NCBI RefSeq assembly: GCF_004801415.1
Contig: NZ_SSNX01000001.1
Coordinates: forward strand, 1,302,001 to 1,366,000
Length of the DNA stretch: 64,000 nt
Reading direction: 5' to 3'
Source of the DNA: Deinococcus sp. KSM4-11
Lineage (GTDB): Bacteria; Deinococcota; Deinococci; Deinococcales; Deinococcaceae
Shown: piece by piece, positions 51,093 through 60,850 of the stretch
Layout: every line of letters starts with the position of its first letter
How positions within the stretch are numbered: position 1 is the stretch's first letter
The notes under the pieces: generated by a model
Told to the model about the DNA's origin: nothing
Database searches by the model: none
What the model saw: the letters and a program-made list of their open reading frames with translations, nothing else
Program-made: the position numbers and the translations under genes

Positions 51093-51908
51093 ATGAACCC
51101 ACCCCACGATCCCCGCCTGACCGCTCCCCACCTGGACGACGACAATGACGATGAACTGGTCGGCAGCATCCTCAGCCGCCGCCGCGCCCTGAGACTGCTC
51201 GGACTGGGAGGAAGCGTGGCGGCCCTCGCTGCCGGAGGAGTCGTCGCCCAGCGGGCCGGTGGCCCGGCCGGTGCGGGCGGCACCAGCGCCGGCACGAGTG
51301 GCGCGACCGGCCTGCCCGGCTGCGTGGTGCGGCCCGCCATGACGGAAGGGCCGTACTTCGTGGAGAGCGAACCGCGCCGGTCGGATCTCCGCAAGGACAC
51401 TACGACGGGCAAGGTCAGCGCGGGCGTGCCACTGACGCTGACCTTCGTGGTGAGCAAGGTCGCCGTGGGCAGCTGTACGCCACGCGGGAGCGTGCTGATC
51501 GACGTGTGGCACTGCGACGCGCTGGGCGTGTATTCAGGAGTCAGCGGCAACACAGGGAATTTCCTGCGCGGCTCGCTCGTCACCGACGCGCAGGGCAAGG
51601 CCAGCTTCACGACCGTCTACCCCGGCTGGTACCAGGGCCGCGCCGTGCACATCCACTTCAAGTTGCGCCCCCTGGACGCCAGCGGCAAGGCCACCGGGGA
51701 GTTCACGTCGCAGCTGTTCTTCCCCGAGAGCGTGAACAGCGCCGTCTTCGCGCGCGCTCCGTACAGCCAGAAAGGCCCGAAGGCCGATACCCCGAACGCC
51801 CAGGACGGCATCTACCGCAACGGCGGCAGCCAGCTTCTGCTGGATGTGAAAGGCGACGCCAGCAAGGGCTACACGGCGACCTTCGACGTCGGACTGAATC
51901 TCGGCTGA
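51093..51908 (+). CDS. secreted intradiol ring-cleavage dioxygenase family protein
   Basis: 271 residues. A Tat-like N-terminus has SRRRALRLLGLGGSVAALAAGG at about 28-49, behind an acidic stretch. The dioxygenase beta sandwich follows: MTEGPYFVESEPRRSDLR near 84, IDVWHCDALGVYSG near 135, and VYPGWYQGRAVHIHFKLRP near 175, supplying the Tyr/Tyr/His/His iron ligands. Secreted members of this family are poorly understood and no catechol pathway genes are nearby, so the substrate is unknown. AAGGAGG precedes the ATG. Confidence 0.88.
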   Translation: MNPPHDPRLTAPHLDDDNDDELVGSILSRRRALRLLGLGGSVAALAAGGVVAQRAGGPAGAGGTSAGTSGATGLPGCVVRPAMTEGPYFVESEPRRSDLRKDTTTGKVSAGVPLTLTFVVSKVAVGSCTPRGSVLIDVWHCDALGVYSGVSGNTGNFLRGSLVTDAQGKASFTTVYPGWYQGRAVHIHFKLRPLDASGKATGEFTSQLFFPESVNSAVFARAPYSQKGPKADTPNAQDGIYRNGGSQLLLDVKGDASKGYTATFDVGLNLG

Positions 51909-51971
51909 GGATCTTCACCGCAGGTGCGGGGATTGGCGATCCACAGACGTGGGGATCGCTGTCCGGTCGCG

Positions 51972-51997
51972 GGCGGAGACGTCGAGGTGTCTCCGCC
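51972..51997 (+). terminator. hairpin after the dioxygenase gene
   Basis: Perfect 9-bp arms GGCGGAGAC / GTCTCCGCC with an 8-nt loop, then CGCCCAGCAGTCTTT. A weaker GCGATCC / GGATCGC hairpin lies just before it. Confidence 0.55.
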
Positions 51998-52016
51998 GCC
52001 CAGCAGTCTTTGGGAG

Positions 52017-52022
52017 TAGCCT
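52017..52022 (+). promoter_or_regulatory. leaderless -10 box TAGCCT (ilvD)
   Basis: TAGCCT followed by 5 nt and ATG 52028. Confidence 0.45.
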
Positions 52023-52027
52023 GAACC

Positions 52028-53719
<1,692 letters not shown>

Positions 53720-53732
53720 CACCAGCGTTGCC

Positions 53733-53761
53733 GGGCCGCCTGCCGATATGGTGGGCGGCCC
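53733..53761 (+). terminator. hairpin terminator of ilvD
   Basis: GGGCCGCC / GGCGGCCC arms extended by two G-T and two C-G pairs around GATAT, 13 bp after the ilvD stop. Confidence 0.6.
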
Positions 53762-53910
53762 TGCCTTATATGTCTGTCTGGAGAAACGGGAATTCGCTAA
53801 GCTCAGCCTCAATGGCCGGGAGGTCAGCTCCTGGCAGGGATGGGGGCGGGCTGTGCGGAGCGGGCCAGAAGCACTCGCGGAGAACCCGGCCGGGCCGGAT
53901 GGGAGCAACC

Positions 53911-54582
53911 ATGGGGATGGCGTTCAGGACGAGGGTGGCGGCCACGGCACTGGTGGGGCTTCTGGGCTGGAGTGGGCAGGCCCAGTTTTTCACGCCTTCA
54001 TTTCAGAACTACCAGACCTTCGCGCAGCGTTCGGTCGGCTATGTGGCCGCCACGGTCAGGCCGGACTTCACCGCGAAGGCCGTGCAGCAGGCACTCTCGC
54101 CCCAGACGACCCCCGTGAAGTACAAGTACGCCCTGTCCAGAAGCGACTTCCCGTTCAAGGGGAGCCCCACCCAGCAGAAGACCTGCGCCGCCATGGTGCA
54201 GAAACCGGACGACCAGCGGCAGATGGCCACGCTGTGCCTGAAGCTGTTCGCCGCGGCCCAAGACATTCCGGACTTCCGCAAGAACAACCTCGCGTCCGGT
54301 CTGGCCCTGCTGATCGGGGTCAGTCTTCAGGTCAGCACGGGCAGCGAGCTCACGGATGCGGAAACGGACGCCCTGTACCGGGGCCTGAATGACGTGCTGA
54401 TCGACGCGGGTGTCATGAAGGGCAAGCCCGCCGAGATCCAGGCCATGTACGAGACCGCCGTCATGACCGGCGCGCTGATCGCGGGCGTGGCCCAGGTCGG
54501 CACCGACGACCACAACGCGGACATGACGACCGTGGCCCAGACGCTGGCCCTCGTCGTGCTCAAGGGCTTCGGGTTGAAGTGA
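53911..54582 (+). CDS. secreted hypothetical protein (223 aa)
   Basis: ATG 53911 has GGGAG five nt upstream; the frame open to 53728 has no site. Signal peptide at about 1-26 (AATALVGLLGWSGQAQ). The mature protein is mainly helical with two Cys (KTCAAM, ATLCLKLF) that could form a disulfide, and the repeated-looking QVSTGSELTDAETDALYRGLNDV and AEIQAMYETAVMTGALIAGVAQ segments. It resembles no family I know. It is followed after 22 bp by another secreted orphan; the two are probably one transcript. Confidence 0.72.
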   Translation: MGMAFRTRVAATALVGLLGWSGQAQFFTPSFQNYQTFAQRSVGYVAATVRPDFTAKAVQQALSPQTTPVKYKYALSRSDFPFKGSPTQQKTCAAMVQKPDDQRQMATLCLKLFAAAQDIPDFRKNNLASGLALLIGVSLQVSTGSELTDAETDALYRGLNDVLIDAGVMKGKPAEIQAMYETAVMTGALIAGVAQVGTDDHNADMTTVAQTLALVVLKGFGLK

Positions 54583-54604
54583 GCCCAGGCACAGTGGAGA
54601 CACA

Positions 54605-55540
54605 ATGAGGCAACACCTGACCATGTGGAGGCTGGGGCGGGCGGCGCGGGCGGTGGGACTGGCGGTCCTGATCTGCATACCGCCTGTGGTGCCGAACACC
54701 CTGCTGGCTGCACCGATTGGACTGGCCCAGGCACAGGTCGTGCTCGGCCCGGCCCAGCAGGAACTGAAGAGGGTGTCTGCGAAACTCAACAAGGCCATCA
54801 CCTCCGGCAAGGCAGCGGATCTGGTCAATGCCGTGGCCGATGCGGAGACCACCATCAGGAATGCGCAGGCCCTGCCCACCAACCAACTGGACGCAGCCAT
54901 CAAGGCCGCGAAAACGCTGTACGCCAGGGCGTATCTGAAGTTGATCGGTCAGCTCGTCGGGAGCTGCGAGAAGGGACACCGGGACGATGGGCAGGCCGCC
55001 ACGACCTTTCTGGACAAGGTCGAGGCCGGCGCGGGTGACGTGGCCGACCAGACCCAGATCAGGACCTACCGGGCGCGTCTGGCCAAGTGTCTGCCCGTGG
55101 TGAAGTACGAGGGCACCTACTCTTTCAAGTCCAGAACAGCCACATCCTCGCAGAATTACGTGGCGACCATCACCTGGACGCTGTGGCAGCAACTGCCGGG
55201 CGGCATCCGCACGTACCGGGCCTCCGGCAAGATCGACGCCACCGGCACGAGCGGCGAATGCAGCGGCAGCCTGCACACCACGATCGCCAGCGACCTCGGT
55301 CTGCTGACGGTGAACGAGATCACGGGAGCGGGAGTATCCATTCCGGACACGTACATGTTCGCGTTCGGCTCGCGGGATCTGATGAAGATGACCTGTCCGA
55401 AGGGTGAACCACAGCAGGAACCGCTGTCCGGCGGCGACACCTGCGAGCCGAAGCCGTACGCAGACATCACCACCCTGGTGGGCAGTTGTCAGGACAGCGG
55501 CACCGAGGGCCGGTGGCTGTTCAGGGCCGTGAAGGAATGA
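54605..55540 (+). CDS. secreted hypothetical protein (311 aa)
   Basis: GGAG lies 5 nt before ATG 54605. Signal peptide roughly 1-43 (GLAVLICIPPVVPNTLLAAPIGLAQAQ, unusually long). An N-terminal helical domain (about 44-165) is followed by a beta-rich domain (GTYSFKSRTATSSQNYVATITWTLW ... YRASGKIDATGTSGECSGSLHTT) with six Cys in the mature part, suggesting disulfides. No known family. The stop overlaps the GNAT gene start (ATGA), so the three genes form a unit. Confidence 0.74.
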   Translation: MRQHLTMWRLGRAARAVGLAVLICIPPVVPNTLLAAPIGLAQAQVVLGPAQQELKRVSAKLNKAITSGKAADLVNAVADAETTIRNAQALPTNQLDAAIKAAKTLYARAYLKLIGQLVGSCEKGHRDDGQAATTFLDKVEAGAGDVADQTQIRTYRARLAKCLPVVKYEGTYSFKSRTATSSQNYVATITWTLWQQLPGGIRTYRASGKIDATGTSGECSGSLHTTIASDLGLLTVNEITGAGVSIPDTYMFAFGSRDLMKMTCPKGEPQQEPLSGGDTCEPKPYADITTLVGSCQDSGTEGRWLFRAVKE

Positions 55541-56079
55541 CCTCGCCTGTCGCTCCCACCCTCACGACTTCCCGCCTGCTGCTGCGCCCGCACCGGGCCG
55601 ACGATCTGGAGGCGTGCCTGGAACTGTGGCAAGACTCGGTCGTCACGCGCCATACCAGCGGCCGGCCCCTGTCGCGGCAGGACGTGTGGACGCGGTTGCT
55701 GCGGCATCCGGGGCACTGGGCGCTGCTGGGGTTCGGGTACTGGGTGGTCGAGGAACGTGAGACCGGTCGCTTCGTGGGCGAGATCGGCCTGGGCCGCTTC
55801 AAGCGCGACCTCCTGGCCGGACAGCCGGAACTGGACGCCATGCCCGAGGCAGGCTGGGTCACCCTGCCGTGGGCCCATGGGCGGGGGTACGCGCACGAGG
55901 CCGTGTCGGCGGCGCTGGCGTGGCGGGATGAGAATGTGCCGGGCCCCGCGACCTTCTGCATCATCAGTCCGGAGAACGCGGCTTCCGTGCGGCTGGCCGA
56001 GCGGGTGGGGTTCGCGGTGACGGGCGAGGCTGGTTCACCGGAAGATCGGGTGCTGGTGCTCACCCGCTTGCTGAAATGA
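55537..56079 (+). CDS. GNAT family N-acetyltransferase (RimJ/RimL-like)
   Basis: 180 residues from ATG 55537, overlapping the upstream stop, with GAAGGA directly before it. TSRLLLRPHRADDLEACLELWQD, GRFVGEIGLGRF, the acetyl-CoA loop WAHGRGYAHEAVSAAL and FCIISPENAASVRLAERVGF are typical of RimJ/RimL-type acetyltransferases acting on protein N-termini or small amines. Substrate unknown. Convergent with the second acyl-CoA dehydrogenase gene. Confidence 0.9.
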   Translation: MTSPVAPTLTTSRLLLRPHRADDLEACLELWQDSVVTRHTSGRPLSRQDVWTRLLRHPGHWALLGFGYWVVEERETGRFVGEIGLGRFKRDLLAGQPELDAMPEAGWVTLPWAHGRGYAHEAVSAALAWRDENVPGPATFCIISPENAASVRLAERVGFAVTGEAGSPEDRVLVLTRLLK

Positions 56080-56139
56080 CTGGACGGCCCGCTGCCAGCG
56101 TTCCTGTGCGCCCCGAATTCGGCCTGGGCCTACAGGAGT

Positions 56140-56158
56140 TGGCGGAGCATTCCCGCCA
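56140..56158. terminator. short hairpin between convergent genes
   Basis: TGGCGG / CCGCCA arms (6 bp) with a 7-nt loop between the GNAT and acyl-CoA dehydrogenase stops; weak. Confidence 0.3.
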
Positions 56159-56187
56159 CTGTGACCGGCACGGATCGAGTGGTGGGT

Positions 56188-57366
56188 TCAGCGCTCCAGG
56201 TCGCTGAACACCGCGCGGCTGATCACGAGCTGCTGGATTTCGCTGGTGCCCTCGTAGATCTCGGTGACCTTCGCGTCGCGGTACAGGCGCTCGACCGGGT
56301 ATTCGCGGCTGTAGCCGTTGCCGCCGAAGATCTGGATGGCGTCGCGGGTGGCGTCCACGGCCGCCTCGCTGGCCAGGAGCTTGGCGATGCTGGCCTCCTT
56401 GCCGTAGGGCTGGCCCTGATCCTTGAGCCACGCGGCCTTCAGGGCGACGAGGCGGGCGCTCTCGATGCGGGCGGCCATGCGGGCGATCTTGAAGGACACG
56501 CCCTCGAACTCGCGGAGTTTCTTGCCGAACTGCTCGCGCTCGTTGGCGTAGCGGGCGGCGTGCTCCAGGGCGCTGCGGGCGATCCCGAGGGCCTGCATGG
56601 CGATCCCGATGCGCCCACCGTCCAGGCTGGCCAGGGCGATGATCAGGCCCTGTCCCTCGTCTCCGACCATGTACGCGTGGGGAATACGGACGTCCTCGAA
56701 GCTGACGGTGGTGGTGTGCGACGCGTGCAGGCCGAGTTTCTCCTCGGGTTTGCCGAAGCTCAGGCCCGGCGTGGGGCTGGGCACGATGAAGCAGCTCACG
56801 CCCCGTGCTCCGGGGCCGCCCGTGCGGGCCATGACGAGGTAGGTGTCGGCCTGCCCGCCGCTGGTGATCCACGCCTTGGTGCCGCTGAGGAGCCAGTCGT
56901 CACCGTCGCGCACGGCCTTCAGCCTCAGGCTGGCGGCGTCGCTGCCCGCGTGCCCCTCTGTCAGGCAGAACGCGCCGATGTGTTCCCCGCTGGCGAGGGG
57001 CGTCAGAAAGGTCTCGCGCTGCCTGTCCGTACCGTAGTTCAGGATCATCTGTTCGGGCAGGCCGTTCTGCACGCTCACGATCACGGCCACGCTGGCGTCG
57101 GCGGCGGCGATCTCCTCCAGGCACAGGGCGTAGGTCACGGAGTCCAGGCCCGCGCCGCCCCAGCGTTCCGGGATGGTCGCGCCCAGCAGGCCCAGCGCCG
57201 CGAGGCCACGCAGCTGCCCACGGGGGTACTCGCCGCTGCGGTCGAAGGCGGCGGCGTGGGAGGCGATCTCGGCCCGGCAGTAATCGCGGACGTGCGCGAG
57301 GATCAGGCGCTGGTCGTCGGACAGGGCGAAGGACATGCCGTCCGGAGCGGCGAGGGTGGCGGTCAT
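56188..57366 (-). CDS. acyl-CoA dehydrogenase (second)
   Basis: 392 residues. FCLTEGHAGSDAASLRL and AWITSGGQADTYLVMARTGG line FAD, FGKKLREFEGVSFKIARMAARIESARLV is the C-terminal helical part, and the catalytic Glu is in KVTEIYEGTSEIQQLVISR. It is about as distant from the copy at 17177 as paralogues with different chain-length preference. TACGCT lies five nt before ATG 57366. No FadR-type site was found here, unlike the other fatty-acid genes. Confidence 0.93.
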   Translation of the reverse strand: MTATLAAPDGMSFALSDDQRLILAHVRDYCRAEIASHAAAFDRSGEYPRGQLRGLAALGLLGATIPERWGGAGLDSVTYALCLEEIAAADASVAVIVSVQNGLPEQMILNYGTDRQRETFLTPLASGEHIGAFCLTEGHAGSDAASLRLKAVRDGDDWLLSGTKAWITSGGQADTYLVMARTGGPGARGVSCFIVPSPTPGLSFGKPEEKLGLHASHTTTVSFEDVRIPHAYMVGDEGQGLIIALASLDGGRIGIAMQALGIARSALEHAARYANEREQFGKKLREFEGVSFKIARMAARIESARLVALKAAWLKDQGQPYGKEASIAKLLASEAAVDATRDAIQIFGGNGYSREYPVERLYRDAKVTEIYEGTSEIQQLVISRAVFSDLER

Positions 57367-57371
57367 GGCTC

Positions 57372-57377
57372 AGCGTA
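57372..57377 (-). promoter_or_regulatory. leaderless -10 box TACGCT (second acyl-CoA dehydrogenase gene)
   Basis: TACGCT on the minus strand, 5 nt before ATG 57366. Confidence 0.45.
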
Positions 57378-57403
57378 CCAAACGGGCGTTAGGTTCCCGT
57401 GAT

Positions 57404-57655
57404 TCAGGAGGCGATCAGGGCGTCGCGCAGCGCCTCCTCGATCCCACGTCCACGCCAGCCGGATTCGAGCTGCATGGCCTGTCCCCCATCCCAGCGCAGG
57501 GCCGCACCGATCACCGCGCCCCCGGCGATTGCCAGAGCTGCCGCCTCCAGGGTTGTGACCGGCGCGTCCGGGCACAGACGGGCAGCCGCCGCGCGCAGGG
57601 CTGGAGACAGGGGAAGCGGCGGACGGGTGACGCGGACGCGGGCGGGCAGGGCCAT
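57404..57655 (-). CDS. small hypothetical protein (83 aa)
   Basis: ATG 57655 is chosen because TACACT ends six nt upstream; the frame open to 57796 has no such signal. The product (MALPARVRVTRPPLPLSP...) is helical in the middle and ends with QAMQLESGWRGRGIEEALRDALIAS, which resembles the CoA-binding turn of a GNAT fold, but the protein is too short to be a full acetyltransferase. It lies 37 bp upstream of the acyl-CoA dehydrogenase start on the same strand. Confidence 0.6.
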   Translation of the reverse strand: MALPARVRVTRPPLPLSPALRAAAARLCPDAPVTTLEAAALAIAGGAVIGAALRWDGGQAMQLESGWRGRGIEEALRDALIAS

Positions 57656-57661
57656 CCGGTC

Positions 57662-57667
57662 AGTGTA
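57662..57667 (-). promoter_or_regulatory. leaderless -10 box TACACT (83-aa protein gene)
   Basis: TACACT on the minus strand, 6 nt before ATG 57655. Confidence 0.5.
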
Positions 57668-57695
57668 GCCAGGGCTCCAGTCACAGCCTATTTGT

Positions 57696-57709
57696 GTGAA
57701 CTTCTTCAC
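57696..57709. promoter_or_regulatory. inverted repeat GTGAA-N4-TTCAC, possible operator
   Basis: GTGAACTTCTTCAC lies 21 bp upstream of the TAGAAT box of the small membrane protein gene, near the -35 position, in a divergent intergenic region. Confidence 0.35.
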
Positions 57710-57730
57710 GGCACTGACAGGAAGCGTGTT

Positions 57731-57736
57731 TAGAAT
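57731..57736 (+). promoter_or_regulatory. -10 box TAGAAT (small membrane protein gene)
   Basis: TAGAAT 44 nt before TTG 57781; a leadered transcript. Confidence 0.45.
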
Positions 57737-57780
57737 GCCCCGGTAACCGTGAGAGAGACTGCGCCGAAAGGGAACCAGGG

Positions 57781-58035
57781 TTGAAGATCGTCGCATGGCT
57801 GGCCATGGCCGTCCTGATCGTGCTGGCCCTGGTCATGGCCGCCCTGACCCTGGGCGCCTTCGCCACCCTGAACACGGGCGCACCCCTGCTGCTGCGCTCG
57901 GTCGGCACCCTGAGCGCCACCACCCTGGATCAGGTCGGCCTGGGGCGCGCCGCTCCCCTCGACCGCGCCCTCATCCTGAGCGTAGCGACCGGGCTGGTGG
58001 CCGCCCTTGCGGCATATATCAAACCGCGATCCTGA
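57781..58035 (+). CDS. small membrane protein (84 aa), TTG start
   Basis: Two hydrophobic segments, about 4-29 (AWLAMAVLIVLALVMAALTLGAFATL) and 63-80 (LILSVATGLVAALAAYI), with a polar loop between them. No family recognised. It resembles lipopolysaccharide-assembly A-like or DUF-type two-helix proteins only in size. The TTG start has AAAGGGA 8 nt upstream; ATG 57805 inside the first helix would damage it. It precedes mreB by 94 bp on the same strand. Confidence 0.6.
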   Translation: MKIVAWLAMAVLIVLALVMAALTLGAFATLNTGAPLLLRSVGTLSATTLDQVGLGRAAPLDRALILSVATGLVAALAAYIKPRS

Positions 58036-58097
58036 GCGCTTCCTTCAGCGCCTGAGCATGCCTTAACACCGCTTCAAGCCGTTCTCATACACCGTGC

Positions 58098-58103
58098 TAC
58101 GAT
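58098..58103 (+). promoter_or_regulatory. -10 box TACGAT (mreB)
   Basis: TACGAT about 26 nt before GTG 58130, with CGGAGGG in the short leader. Confidence 0.5.
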
Positions 58104-58129
58104 TGGATGGTTTGTCCCGGAGGGTGAGT

Positions 58130-59170
58130 GTGAGGCTGTCAGAAGATATTGGTATCGACCTGGGAACGGCAACGTTCCTGATTTACAGCAAGAGCCGCGG
58201 ACTGGTGCTCCAGGAGCCCAGCGTGATCGCCATGGCGCGCGACAGCAAGCAGGTGAAGGCCGTGGGCGAAGAGGCCTACCGCATGATCGGGCGCACGCCC
58301 GGCGGGATCGTGGCCGTGCGGCCCATCAAGGACGGCGTGATTGCCGACGAGGGCCTGACCGAGAAGATGATCACCATGTTCCTGCAGAAAGTGCAGGGCA
58401 GTGCCGGACGCCTGTTCGGCTTCAAGCCGCAACTGATGGTGGGTGTACCCAGCAATGTAAGCGACGTGGAAAAACGCGCCGTGCTGCGTGCCGCACTGAA
58501 CGCCAATGCCAAGCGCGCCTTCCTGATCGAGGAGCCGCTGGCCGCCGCGATCGGCGCGGGCCTGAAGATCGCTGAACCCATCGGCTCGATGGTCGTGGAC
58601 ATCGGCGGGGGCAGCACGGACGTGGCCGTGATCTCGCTGGGCGGCATCGTGGTGTCGGAATCCATGCGGATCGCCGGGAACGAGTTCGACGAGAGCATCA
58701 TCCGCTACGTCCGGCGCAAGCACAACGTCCTGATCGGGGAACGCACGGCCGAGGAGATCAAGGTGAAGGTCGGCGCGGCCATGCTGCTCGACGACGCCGA
58801 GAACTTGACGGCCGAGGTGCGTGGCCGCGACCTGGTGAACGGCCTGCCCAAGACCATCTCGCTCGACAGCCGCGACGTGGTCGAGGCGCTCTCGGAACCC
58901 GTCACGAAGATCGTGGACGGCGTCAAGCGCGTGCTGGAGATCACGCCGCCGGAACTCGTGAGCGACATCATCGACCGGGGCATTGTCATGACCGGCGGCG
59001 GCTCGCTGCTGCGGAACTTCGACGAACTGCTGCGCCAGACGACCGGCATCCCCGTCGCAGTGGCGGAGAACGCCGTCGAGGCGGTCGCGGTCGGCACTGG
59101 CATGGCGCTGGAAATGATCCCTGTGCTGGGCGACTCGCTGGTGTCCAGCGACAATTACCTGCGCCGCTAA
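58130..59170 (+). CDS. mreB: rod shape-determining protein MreB
   Basis: 346 residues, the canonical MreB length, from GTG 58130 with CGGAGGG six nt upstream. Actin-fold motifs: IGIDLGTATFLIY (phosphate 1), VVDIGGGSTDVAVISLGGIV (phosphate 2), IVMTGGGSLLRNFDELL (adenosine). It normally directs lateral wall synthesis with MreC, MreD and RodA. Neither mreC nor mreD follows; a terminator and fabZ do. Its presence suggests a rod or a coccus that keeps MreB. Confidence 0.96.
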   Translation: MRLSEDIGIDLGTATFLIYSKSRGLVLQEPSVIAMARDSKQVKAVGEEAYRMIGRTPGGIVAVRPIKDGVIADEGLTEKMITMFLQKVQGSAGRLFGFKPQLMVGVPSNVSDVEKRAVLRAALNANAKRAFLIEEPLAAAIGAGLKIAEPIGSMVVDIGGGSTDVAVISLGGIVVSESMRIAGNEFDESIIRYVRRKHNVLIGERTAEEIKVKVGAAMLLDDAENLTAEVRGRDLVNGLPKTISLDSRDVVEALSEPVTKIVDGVKRVLEITPPELVSDIIDRGIVMTGGGSLLRNFDELLRQTTGIPVAVAENAVEAVAVGTGMALEMIPVLGDSLVSSDNYLRR

Positions 59171-59213
59171 AGAAGCGGTAAGCGGCGGGCCCGGAGCTCT
59201 GGGGAAAGATGGT

Positions 59214-59247
59214 GGGAGACGGCCCGACGCCTCTCCCCCTCTTTTTT
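59214..59247 (+). terminator. rho-independent terminator of mreB
   Basis: GGGAGA and GGC pair with GCC and TCTCCC (9 bp with one bulged C), followed within 5 nt by TTTTTT. Confidence 0.75.
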
Positions 59248-59268
59248 GCCCGCCGACAAGGAGACCCG

Positions 59269-59697
<429 letters not shown>

Positions 59698-59704
59698 CGC
59701 GCGC

Positions 59705-60850
59705 TTGACCCGCCTGACCCACTACGTCACGGCCGAGCTCATCCCGCCCCTGCTGGCGGGCACGCTGCTGTTCACGGCCATCCTGTCGTTCGGGTATTTC
59801 TTCGTGTCGAGCCAGTGGCTCGCGGGCGTGCCTGTGGGCCTGATCGCCCGCTGGATCGGCTTCCAGGTTCCAGACACCCTGGTCAAGGTGCTGCCGATGG
59901 CGGTCGTGCTGATGACCGTCGTGGCCTTCGGGCGCATGAGCACCGAGCGGGAACTGATCGCCGTCCAGTCAGGCGGCGTGTCGCTGGGCCGTGCGGCGCG
60001 ACCGGTCGCGGTGGTCGCCCTGCTGGTCACGCTGCTGGGCGTGTGGCTGAGCCTGTGGGTCGCGCCGCGCTCGAACGTGGAGACGCGCGGCCTGTACTGG
60101 GATGCCCTGACCGGCGCGGGCCTGGGCCAACTGGTCGGCAAGACGGTGGATCTGGGCGGAGGGTTGACCCTGGCGCTCGGCGGTTACGACCGCACGGCGC
60201 GCACCATGAGGGACGTGCGCGTGGAGAAGTGGATCCCGGGCACGCCGCGCACCGGGACGCTGATCTTCGCCCGGAGCGGCACCTTCGAGAACAACCGCCT
60301 GAGTCTGCTGGACTACACGGTGTTCACCGTGGACTATTCGGCCGCCGCCGCCCTGTCGAAGGTACCGGAGGGCGACCCGCTGGCCTTCCGGGCAGCCGTG
60401 CAGGCCGTGTTCCCGAACGTGATTCTCCCGGAGAAGGCCACAGACGCCCTGACCGTGGACACCGGCCTGAGCCGCAAGCAGACGCTCGCACAGTACGCCG
60501 ACGCGATCGGCGCGGACGCCCAGGGCTGGACGGAACTCGTGGCGACCTTGCGGAACCCGGCGGCGTCCCCAGCCGACCGGCAGGCAGCGCGCCTCAGCCT
60601 GAACCGCAAGCTGGCGCTGCCGTTCGGGAACCTGGTGCTGGCCCTGGCGGCGCTGCCCTTCGCGCTGCGCTTCGGCCGCACCCTGAGCGTGAGCCTGGGG
60701 ATCGCGCTCCTGATCGCCGTGGCGTACTACCTGCTGTTCTTCGTGGGCCTGACCGTGGCGGCCGCCCTGCCTGCCCTGCCGGAACTGGGCGCGTGGCTCG
60801 CCAACCTCGTGTTCGCCGCCGCCGGGTTGGTCCTGCTGAGGCGGACGTGA
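59705..60850 (+). CDS. LptF/LptG (YjgP/YjgQ) family permease
   Basis: 381 residues. LTRLTHYVTAELIPPLLAGTLLFTAILSFGYF and LIARWIGFQVPDTLVKVLPMAVVLMTVVAFGRMSTERELIAVQSGGVS are the family start; then a periplasmic beta domain (about 100-270) and three C-terminal helices. In Gram-negatives LptF/G move LPS from the inner membrane with LptB. Deinococcus lacks LPS, so another lipid or glycolipid cargo is likely. Start TTG 59705 is uncertain. The stop overlaps the next GTG start. Confidence 0.88.
   Translation: MTRLTHYVTAELIPPLLAGTLLFTAILSFGYFFVSSQWLAGVPVGLIARWIGFQVPDTLVKVLPMAVVLMTVVAFGRMSTERELIAVQSGGVSLGRAARPVAVVALLVTLLGVWLSLWVAPRSNVETRGLYWDALTGAGLGQLVGKTVDLGGGLTLALGGYDRTARTMRDVRVEKWIPGTPRTGTLIFARSGTFENNRLSLLDYTVFTVDYSAAAALSKVPEGDPLAFRAAVQAVFPNVILPEKATDALTVDTGLSRKQTLAQYADAIGADAQGWTELVATLRNPAASPADRQAARLSLNRKLALPFGNLVLALAALPFALRFGRTLSVSLGIALLIAVAYYLLFFVGLTVAAALPALPELGAWLANLVFAAAGLVLLRRT

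Noticed and set aside
57367..57403. A third FadR-type operator before the second acyl-CoA dehydrogenase
   Set aside because: TTTGGTACGCTGAG and AACGCCCGTT look similar at first, but the spacing between the AC and GT steps does not fit the 15-bp pattern.
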